DNA from: JBFLYO01 sp040756745
Lineage (GTDB): Bacteria; Bacteroidota; Ignavibacteria; UBA10030; UBA6906
Assembly (NCBI GenBank): GCA_040756745.1
Contig: JBFLYO010000049.1
Span: 1-16,384 of the forward strand
Direction of reading: 5' to 3'
Length of the DNA: 16,384 bases
The notes beneath the pieces were generated by a model. It searched no databases and was not told the DNA's origin. It was given only the letters and a program-made list of their open reading frames with translations. Position numbers and translations under genes: made by a program. Below, in pieces: positions 6,277 through 13,364 of the stretch. Positions within the stretch are counted from its first letter, which is position 1. Each line of letters opens with the position of its first letter.

Positions 6277-8319
6277 CTACTTCAACAGTAGCATCTTCCT
6301 CGTGCTTGTGAATGTCCCTGCCGTGATCTTGTACAGGTACATGCCCGAGGCGAACTTCGTTGCATCAAAGGTCACCCGGTGCGAACCCGCGTTCAGCTGC
6401 TCGTTCACGAGGGTCGCGACCTCCTGCCCCAGGATATTGAACACCTTCAGCGTCACCACCGACGCCGTCGGGATCGAGAACTCGATCTTTGTCGACGGGT
6501 TGAAGGGGTTCGGGTAGTTCTGCTCAAGCGTGTACACCATCGGGATGCCGGGCAGCGTCTCGACGCCAGTCAGGATGGGTCTCCTGTTATTGAAATCCCA
6601 GTGATTATAGAACCTGGGATTGATGCTTCCCCACTGTGCGTTGATGGTGAAGACCGTGTCCGCATCACTGATGTTTTCGAGGTGGTTCAGGCCGAATCCG
6701 CTTTCGTTGTCCGACCCGCGGATGCCGAACTTGAACACTTTCCCCTTCGTATTGGAAGTGGTGTACTGGTAGACCAGACTGTAGATCGAGTCCCCCGCGA
6801 CGGCATCGCCGTGCCCACCACCGGGACCGTCATCCCACATCTTCCGCTTATTCGTATCAGCGACCATGTCCCTGTTCCATGACGCCCAGTCGCCGACGGG
6901 AAACACAAAGGGAAGATTCGTCGCGGGACCGTTAAACCCGACGCCCCATGTCCTGATGCTGTCGGCCGATCTCACCGTGTCCGGACCCTGAATGGCAATG
7001 AGCGTGGCCCCGCCCAGCAGGATCTGGTAGTACGCCGGCCGCATATCCACTGTCCAGGTCACCTTGACGTCCTTCGTCAAATTGGTCTGGTTGGCGAATT
7101 CCGGCTGTCGACGCGCCGCGGTGATATTGCTGGACGTGTCCTGGACGGTGAACGTATTCGATGACACCGTGATCTGGCGCCGTTCAGCTTCGGCGCTTCC
7201 GGGTGTCCCCGCGAAATCGAAGTTAAAGTAGTTTTCGCGGATCCGGTTACCGTTCTTATAGAGGTAGAACTGGTAGTCGAGCAGATTGGTGAGCTTCGTG
7301 ATGACCGTATCAGTCACCTGGTAAAAATTGGTGAGCCCCTGGCGGAGCATCATCTTGGTGCGGTCATTCTCGACCGCGGTACTGAAGTATCCGGTGTGCA
7401 CCTCGATCGTATCACCGACCTGGAACCCTCCGCGCTGGATTGCATACGTCATGTTGGTGCGGAACGTGATGACGCACGTATCGTTAAACGGCGGGGGCGG
7501 CGTCACTGCTTCATTGTTGAACCAGACCCAGGTGAGGGTCGTATCCTTTTTATCGGCCGGGATCCTGAACGAGCGATTGTTTTGCTCGTCGCGGCCCCAG
7601 TCGTAGCCGATAAGGAACTTGTACTCGCCAAGATCTCCCCCATTGACGGAACTCTTCCGGAGATGGATGGCACCTGACCAGAAGTTGGTCGCGTCGTACG
7701 TGAATCCGCCGTTAGCAGCGGCGGCCTCGCGGGTCATATACCGTGTAGGGGACCAGCCGAAGCCCGGGTCGCCCCACGATCCGCCGGATTTATCGCCGCG
7801 GACGCCCACCGTATCCGTGTTCTTGTTGAACGGCTTGCTCTGCAACCCCTGCATGTTCGTCCGGAAATAGATTGTGATCATGGTGTCGGGTTGCGTGGTC
7901 CATGGGCGGAAATACTGGGGCTTGCCGTGGGCAAGGCTGTTGAAGAACTGTACCGGGAGCGTCGTGTCGGCGTTGCCAACGATGAGCCCGCGATCGTTCG
8001 CGCTCAGACCGTTCGGATCAACCAGATTCGCTTCCCAGGCGCCATTGACGCGGATCTTATAGCGGACGCTGTCGCCCTGGTTGAACTGGACGACGCCGGA
8101 CCAGTAATCGCCGCCAATACGGGTCAGCGGTGCTCCGGCCCCCCAGTTCGTGATCGCCGCCTTGTCGCCCGTGACCGTCACGCTCGAAATGCCGGTATCA
8201 GGCACTGTCGAGGTGTTGACTACAAAGGTGACGTTCCTCAGCTGTGCCAGCGTCGTGGTGGGAGCGATCAGCCCAGCCACGATCGTGATGGCCAGCAGAA
8301 GGAGTACAAGCTTCTTCAT
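6277..8319 (-). CDS. Secreted multi-module beta-sandwich protein with T9SS type A sorting domain (carbohydrate-binding-like)
   Basis: The 680-residue product begins with a signal peptide (about 1-25, MKKLVLLLLA start, TLAQ end). Four related modules follow, at about 27-128, 146-270, 282-395 and 417-572. Each opens with a strand such as VTFVVNT, ITIYFRTNM, CVITFRTNM or VTWTVDM and a following VxGD/VRGD strand. This layout resembles starch-binding-like (CBM20/48-like) beta-sandwich domains and recalls SusE/SusF, surface proteins built from serial glycan-binding modules. Residues 597-680 are a textbook T9SS type A sorting domain: LEQNYPNPFNPST, then KVFNILGQEV, then SGMYLYKI and a lysine-rich end, implying export and attachment at the cell surface. 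The gene has a strong Shine-Dalgarno and is the last of the operon. No catalytic residues of a known enzyme were seen; the glycan-binding role is inferred. Confidence 0.82.
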   Translation of the reverse strand: MKKLVLLLLAITIVAGLIAPTTTLAQLRNVTFVVNTSTVPDTGISSVTVTGDKAAITNWGAGAPLTRIGGDYWSGVVQFNQGDSVRYKIRVNGAWEANLVDPNGLSANDRGLIVGNADTTLPVQFFNSLAHGKPQYFRPWTTQPDTMITIYFRTNMQGLQSKPFNKNTDTVGVRGDKSGGSWGDPGFGWSPTRYMTREAAAANGGFTYDATNFWSGAIHLRKSSVNGGDLGEYKFLIGYDWGRDEQNNRSFRIPADKKDTTLTWVWFNNEAVTPPPPFNDTCVITFRTNMTYAIQRGGFQVGDTIEVHTGYFSTAVENDRTKMMLRQGLTNFYQVTDTVITKLTNLLDYQFYLYKNGNRIRENYFNFDFAGTPGSAEAERRQITVSSNTFTVQDTSSNITAARRQPEFANQTNLTKDVKVTWTVDMRPAYYQILLGGATLIAIQGPDTVRSADSIRTWGVGFNGPATNLPFVFPVGDWASWNRDMVADTNKRKMWDDGPGGGHGDAVAGDSIYSLVYQYTTSNTKGKVFKFGIRGSDNESGFGLNHLENISDADTVFTINAQWGSINPRFYNHWDFNNRRPILTGVETLPGIPMVYTLEQNYPNPFNPSTKIEFSIPTASVVTLKVFNILGQEVATLVNEQLNAGSHRVTFDATKFASGMYLYKITAGTFTSTRKMLLLK

Positions 8320-8442
8320 AGATACCTCCTGTCTATGTGTTGCGGTTGACTGCGTGGTGCATACTGAGTCGTTGCGCCATTATGCCTGGGTGTGCATCCC
8401 TCCTTTCCTGGAATGTCATATGCTGTGGATTAGGTATTCTCC
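8320..8442 (-). other. Intergenic leader between the PorV-like gene and the multi-module gene
   Basis: This 123-bp gap is the longest one inside the right-hand operon. It holds the Shine-Dalgarno at 8324-8330 and no hairpin followed by a T tract, so read-through from the upstream genes is likely. I could not identify a convincing promoter. A minus-strand GGAGGG next to an ATG opens only a five-codon frame (MHTQA), probably meaningless. Confidence 0.4.
8324..8330 (-). promoter_or_regulatory. Strong Shine-Dalgarno of the multi-module secreted protein
   Basis: On the minus strand AGGAGGT lies 4 nt before the ATG at 8319. It is the best ribosome binding site in the window and fixes the start codon. 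It suggests this gene is translated independently and at a high rate, unlike the tightly coupled genes upstream of it. Confidence 0.8.
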
Positions 8443-9501
8443 TCAAAACCCTACCGCCAACGCGATGGTGTTCAAATTGCCGAAGAGACCGAATTTGATG
8501 AATGCATAGTCGACCTGGATGGTGGCCACTCCCTCGATCGCGTACTTGATCCCCGCGCCGAGCGTGAGACCTTCCTGCTGCAACGATTTTCCGGTGGGCG
8601 GTTCAAAGCCGAACAGGGACTTGTACCCCCCGCGGACGAAAACCATGTCGTGGAACCCGGCCTCGGCACCGACGTTGACGGATTCCGTATTATCGTTGGG
8701 TCGCAGGCCGTCCACCGCCGCGGTAACGGTGACCAGCTCGTTCTTCACAATATCCATCGCGACGCCCACCCGGAACAGGAGGGGCATTGGCCAGGGATCG
8801 GTCTTGAGCCTTCCGACGAGAGTTTTGTTTGAGCCAGTGTTTGTGGGGTCGATGTCGACGCGTTGAAGGAGATCACGCCCGTCCAGTGTCAGGTCACCTC
8901 CGAAATTCGACATCGACATTCCGATACGGAGTCCGCTGAAGTCCGTGACGAAGAGGAGACCCGCGTCGAACGTGACGCTGCTGGCGGACTCGTTGTAGAT
9001 CGACTGATTCACGTACTTGGCTGATCCGCCGATGGAAAACCGGTCCGTCAGTCGCCTGCTGTACGATACACCGATCACAAAGTCCTTCGCCGACCAACGC
9101 TCCCCGGTCCCTTCGGGTGAGGCAACAGTGGTCACTTCTTCCTCGCCGTAGTCGAGTTGTGTGAAGCTCAGTCCGACAGCGTTATCGCCGTCGAGTTTCA
9201 GCATCACGCCGGCCCACCGGAACTTCGTCCCCACAAGCCACTCACTGTTGACAAAGGAAATCTGGTTGGCAGGCATTTGAGAGACGGCGCCGGGGTTCCA
9301 GTATAACGAGGAGACATCTTCCATCGAGGCCACATAGGCGCTCCCCATCGCGAGAGCACGCGCTCCGACGGAAATCCCGAGGAATTGAGCCGCGGTAGTC
9401 CCGACCTTGGATTGTGCGCGGGCACCCAAATCGGTGCAGAACATGAGCAGCACGGATACGACCGTGCACGCAACACGACACAATGAGTTCCGCATAGCCA
9501 T
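8443..9501 (-). CDS. PorV/PorQ-family outer-membrane beta-barrel protein
   Basis: The product, 352 residues from the ATG at 9501, has a signal peptide ending near GARAQS. It then shows the family hallmark AAQFLGISVGARALAMGSAY followed by VASMEDVSSLYWNPGAVSQM, and continues as alternating strands to a C-terminal ALAVGF. PorV (LptO) is the T9SS outer-membrane shuttle that collects cargo bearing C-terminal sorting domains; PorQ and many lineage-specific paralogues share the fold (UPF0164/PorV-PorQ). Here the gene sits beside two sorting-domain proteins, so a dedicated role in handling them is plausible but inferred. The upstream stop overlaps possible starts: TAG-TG-ATG places a GTG at 9504 and ATG codons at 9501 and 9495. 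No good Shine-Dalgarno is present, suggesting translational coupling. Confidence 0.88.
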   Translation of the reverse strand: MAMRNSLCRVACTVVSVLLMFCTDLGARAQSKVGTTAAQFLGISVGARALAMGSAYVASMEDVSSLYWNPGAVSQMPANQISFVNSEWLVGTKFRWAGVMLKLDGDNAVGLSFTQLDYGEEEVTTVASPEGTGERWSAKDFVIGVSYSRRLTDRFSIGGSAKYVNQSIYNESASSVTFDAGLLFVTDFSGLRIGMSMSNFGGDLTLDGRDLLQRVDIDPTNTGSNKTLVGRLKTDPWPMPLLFRVGVAMDIVKNELVTVTAAVDGLRPNDNTESVNVGAEAGFHDMVFVRGGYKSLFGFEPPTGKSLQQEGLTLGAGIKYAIEGVATIQVDYAFIKFGLFGNLNTIALAVGF

Positions 9502-9503
9502 CA

Positions 9504-12500
9504 CTACTTGATGATCGCGATTTTTCCGGTCTTGTTTCCGACGGGAGATTCCAGGACGTAAAAGTAAATGCCGTATGCAATGTCCAGGTTCTCCCGCGTC
9601 TTCAGGTTCCAGGAAACGGTGCCGTCTTCGATGCCGCTGTCATGCCGAAGTGTGATGACATGATCGCCTCGTGCGGTGAAGATGGATATCACCGATTGAG
9701 ACGGCACATGAATGAAGTCGATCCGACGCTGCCCTCTGCCGCTCGTGATTCCGGGGTTCAGCGGCAGTTCAAATTCCGCTGCCGTGATATAGGGATTGGG
9801 AACAACCTTGACCCTGGAAAGCTCCGCCGTCGCCCGCGTCACATCCGTGCTCGGCACGACCGTTGAGAACTCAAACTGGTCTCCACGCCGGAACGACTTT
9901 CGTGTCCGCAGGTCAAGGCGAACACCAGCCCCAAGGATGTATACCGTATCCGGCGGATCGCCCTGCTTGGCCGTGAAGACCATGTCCCACGTGTAGCCGA
10001 ATCTTCCAAACGGATCCTTCTCCACGAACACGAGTTCATCGGCCGGCGACAGCACGCCATTGGCGTCGTTGTCTGCGAAGATGAACTTGATGAACGTACT
10101 GTCTGTGACATTATAGACTCTAAAATTTACCGGGATGGCAAAGGGATAGAGGATAGGATCCTCATACGACGAATCGACGACGGTATTGGCGAACTCAATC
10201 CGGTAATCGGAGGGTTTTCGATACCCGCGGAAGACCTGCACGGGCGGGCCGATGGTAGTAAAGAAGGGGGCAAAAGAAAACACATACGGATTCTTACCGG
10301 TCCAGCGCGAAAGCGTATCGATCAGCGTGTTGCTCCAGTCGTTCTGGAACACCAGCTGTATGCCGTCGAAATTGTCTGCGTCTTTGCTATCGGAAAGGTA
10401 CGGACTCCCCTGGACGTTTGGACTGCGGTACACCGGGTAGTACTGGTAGCTTAACGTGTACTGACCGGCGGGAAGGCTCCCCACGGACGCGGCGCGGATA
10501 TTTCCCACGGCGAGATCAACGAGGTATTCCGACGGTTGAATCGTAGATCCCTGAGCGTTCCTGAGGATCACACTCGATGGAACCAGATTCTTCTTTCCAA
10601 GGATAACGAGAGTCGTGTCTCGAAACGTAATCGTTTCCGAATACTCACGCAGGTCACGCACGCTGTAGCTGGTTGTCTTCCGTTCCCATCGTGTTGTGTC
10701 TGTGGAGATCACCCGCACGTTCCCGAAGACGTCCACGCTGTCCAACTGTGAATCCAGGAACTCCACCCTGTACCGGTTTCCTGTGATCGCCCGGGGGTCA
10801 ACCACGCGGTAAGAGGCTGTCCCCGTTCCTATGATGCTGACATGGCTGAGCGCGACACCGTCAGGTGGGGGAACGTAGCCGGCGGTCTTCGTGTTCGGGA
10901 CGACGACCGCAACATTGACATCATGGATGATGCTCCCGTCAGGTTGGATGGAGATGAACTTCGTGTTCTCCGCAGGCAGGATGTCAGCTGCAGGGTCGCC
11001 TTTGGTGTAGGAGACGATCGCGTAGAAATACCGTCTGCCGTTTTCGACGCTCTTGTCCACATACGTGTGCTGAAGGCCGTTGTCACTCCCGAGGTAGAAA
11101 GGAAATCCGGAAGTAGCCTGAAAGAGTGCAGGGGAGGGCTGAAAGATGTCCTTGATCCCGTCGACCAGGTCAAACTGGGCAAGCGGTGTATATCCCTGCG
11201 GGACGCCAGCAGCATCGGTGATGGTGAACTTGTCGCTGAAGTCCGGGCTGGTGGACTTGTAGATCTTGTATCCTTCAAAGGTCTTCTTGCGCAGTACTGG
11301 ATCGATCCAGACTTCAGACTTCCTGTCCCAATAGAGGGTGACCTGCCTGTCGTCAGGCACCGCCGTCAATGTCGGTTTGTCGGGAGCTTGAGGGAACTGA
11401 TAATTCGCGTTGTAAATGTCCTGAACAGTCCGCTTGTTTTTCAGAAGATCTCTCAGGTCGGCGTCAAGTCCTCCCCCCTGCCCCCCGCCGTAGACAAGAG
11501 CGAGGGAAAACCGCTCGGTCCTTTTCGCCAACAACGGAAAGTACCCCGACCCGTAGAAGAAATCTCCGTCTTCGCCGGTGATGGGGCGGGAGTCGAGCGT
11601 TGCGGGGTTGAACACGATGGAAGGAGGAACGTCGAAGAAGCCGGGTGAGAGATTCGTCCAGAGCCATTCTTTATCACCAAGTCTCACATTATTTGCCGGC
11701 GCGAAATAGAAGAAGCTCGTAAGGCCGATCTGGTCAGACTCCCGCACATCGGTCTTGTCAACATGCGGTTCTCCCGGCAATCCGCTGTCGAAGCCGTTCA
11801 AGTCGTATCCCGATGTCGGCTTCCCGTCCCCCTCCCCGAAATCATTCGTGTTGGCCACGCCGTCGCGCCCCAGGTCATCGTAGGTCAGACTCCAGTCGAG
11901 ATTGTTATCGATCCCGTCGTCCCGGCGCTCGTCAAGCATGCTGAGGGGGCTGGTACCGAGTCCCGCAACGTAATCGATGTGCCTCAGCGGCCTCAGCTGA
12001 TTGATGAGGAGGGTGCCTGTCCGCGATCGCTTCACCTGCCGATAATGCACGAAATAGTTCTCGTCGATCAGTCCATTGAAATTGTTGTCGATGCCGTCCC
12101 GTGCATTGGGATTGACCCGCTGGGTTGAGTCACCTGGAAGACTCACGAGGTTGCCTTCCGCCAGACGGGTCCGGCCGGGATAGATCCAGATCGAATCGGG
12201 GAGCCCCCGCGTCCAGAGCTTGAGCGAATCCACATTGGGAATGGTGAACAGCGACCGGCTGAAGTCCGGGTTGATCAGGACTATGCGTTTCCCCGGGGTC
12301 AGTGTCACAGAGTCGAAGTCAGTTTCGGTGAATTTCGGCGAGGAAATCCCGAAGGCCGTCGAGTCGGCATCCCCGTCGTTGTCGATGCCATCGAATGGAT
12401 TTCCCGGGCTCTCGAGAAATGCATAGCCCACGAGCCCCGTCCCTCCGATCCAGAGAGGGTTGCTCATCTTTTGGCCATTGATGGCTTTGAAATCACCGGT

Positions 12501-13364
12501 GTAGGTGATATTGTCCTTCACGCTGTAGAAGGAGAAGTCATCGCTGTACTCGCGGTAGTCCTCCGTCGATGTGACGCCGACGTAAGTTCCCACAAGCATG
12601 CCGAAGACTGCCTTGTCGTAATTCGTCGTGCCGGTGTTTGTAATCTCGTAGAGCCAGAAGATGTTGTCCTTGGCGAGAAACTGCGCCCACTGCATGGCGC
12701 GAACCCTGATCTCGAGCCCGAGGCCATTCCGCTGGAGGTTGGTGCTGTCAGGTTTGAACGACACGCCGACACCGCCGACCCGATTGTTCCGGGCGTCGTT
12801 AAAGCGCTTGTCATTGTTGTCGTCCATGACGAAATACGCTTCCTGATCCGCATTAATCCGCTTGCCGAAATAACCGTTCCATGATCCTTTCCAGCCTGGG
12901 TCGGTGGCGTCATTGAGCTTATCGGGCCAAAACGGAGGCCATGATGGAAAGTTGGTGCTTTGCGCGACTCTGTCCTGGTTCGCGTTGAAATACCCTCCGA
13001 CGGGTTCGAACGTTGAGAAGTTGCCGTCCTGGTCCACATCCTGGGACGCGGCGGGACGCTGGGTAGGATAAAACGGACAAGTCTCCACGGAGTGGAACGT
13101 CAATCCATTGAACTTGACCTCGGCGCCGACAAGCGGACTTACATCGCCCAGATAACCATTGTTGTCACTCCTCCACGCGCCGCGTTTCCCTTCATTCGCT
13201 GGCTGACCGATGATCCCCCAGTTCCCGAAGACCGTCCTGACCTGGTTGCCGTTCATAATGCCGGTGCGCGTAAACTGCCTGCCGCTCTGGGCAAGCCCGA
13301 TTGCTGTACCAGCAAACAGAGCACAGAGGAGAAAGGTTGAGCGTGTCGATACCGTCATGGTCAT
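9504..13364 (-). CDS. Very large secreted protein with DGIDN acidic repeats, FnIII-like region and T9SS-like C-terminal domain
   Basis: The 1286-residue product has a signal peptide (about 1-25, ending GLAQS). Calcium-loop-like acidic motifs include DVDQDGNFS (109-117), DGIDNDGDADS (325-335), DGIDNNFNGLIDE (423-435) and DGIDNNLD (483-490), plus DNDANGVLSPADE (1098-1110). Residues 658-785 resemble a fibronectin type III domain (PDKPTLTAVPDDRQVTLYWD, then FEGYKIYKSTSPDF). The last 100 residues (about 1183-1286) follow the type A sorting pattern in a diverged form: VKVVPNPY, then SVISIFTARGDHV, then YGIYFYVL and a GKIAIIK end. I do not recognise an enzyme. Position between a TonB receptor and a PorV-like protein suggests a surface partner of the receptor, perhaps standing in for SusD. 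The start is fixed by GGAG 6 nt upstream, itself inside the receptor's last codons (TAA-ATG junction). Confidence 0.8.
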   Translation of the reverse strand: MTMTVSTRSTFLLCALFAGTAIGLAQSGRQFTRTGIMNGNQVRTVFGNWGIIGQPANEGKRGAWRSDNNGYLGDVSPLVGAEVKFNGLTFHSVETCPFYPTQRPAASQDVDQDGNFSTFEPVGGYFNANQDRVAQSTNFPSWPPFWPDKLNDATDPGWKGSWNGYFGKRINADQEAYFVMDDNNDKRFNDARNNRVGGVGVSFKPDSTNLQRNGLGLEIRVRAMQWAQFLAKDNIFWLYEITNTGTTNYDKAVFGMLVGTYVGVTSTEDYREYSDDFSFYSVKDNITYTGDFKAINGQKMSNPLWIGGTGLVGYAFLESPGNPFDGIDNDGDADSTAFGISSPKFTETDFDSVTLTPGKRIVLINPDFSRSLFTIPNVDSLKLWTRGLPDSIWIYPGRTRLAEGNLVSLPGDSTQRVNPNARDGIDNNFNGLIDENYFVHYRQVKRSRTGTLLINQLRPLRHIDYVAGLGTSPLSMLDERRDDGIDNNLDWSLTYDDLGRDGVANTNDFGEGDGKPTSGYDLNGFDSGLPGEPHVDKTDVRESDQIGLTSFFYFAPANNVRLGDKEWLWTNLSPGFFDVPPSIVFNPATLDSRPITGEDGDFFYGSGYFPLLAKRTERFSLALVYGGGQGGGLDADLRDLLKNKRTVQDIYNANYQFPQAPDKPTLTAVPDDRQVTLYWDRKSEVWIDPVLRKKTFEGYKIYKSTSPDFSDKFTITDAAGVPQGYTPLAQFDLVDGIKDIFQPSPALFQATSGFPFYLGSDNGLQHTYVDKSVENGRRYFYAIVSYTKGDPAADILPAENTKFISIQPDGSIIHDVNVAVVVPNTKTAGYVPPPDGVALSHVSIIGTGTASYRVVDPRAITGNRYRVEFLDSQLDSVDVFGNVRVISTDTTRWERKTTSYSVRDLREYSETITFRDTTLVILGKKNLVPSSVILRNAQGSTIQPSEYLVDLAVGNIRAASVGSLPAGQYTLSYQYYPVYRSPNVQGSPYLSDSKDADNFDGIQLVFQNDWSNTLIDTLSRWTGKNPYVFSFAPFFTTIGPPVQVFRGYRKPSDYRIEFANTVVDSSYEDPILYPFAIPVNFRVYNVTDSTFIKFIFADNDANGVLSPADELVFVEKDPFGRFGYTWDMVFTAKQGDPPDTVYILGAGVRLDLRTRKSFRRGDQFEFSTVVPSTDVTRATAELSRVKVVPNPYITAAEFELPLNPGITSGRGQRRIDFIHVPSQSVISIFTARGDHVITLRHDSGIEDGTVSWNLKTRENLDIAYGIYFYVLESPVGNKTGKIAIIK

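Noticed and set aside
8390..8410. Five-codon frame MHTQA after a GGAGGG on the minus strand, considered as a leader peptide
   Set aside because: It is too short, the spacing between GGAGGG and ATG is too small, and no attenuator hairpin follows.
10842..11648. 268-codon open frame on the + strand
   Set aside because: It lies wholly antisense inside the giant secreted protein and shows no domain or signal peptide; long shadow frames are common in DNA of this composition.
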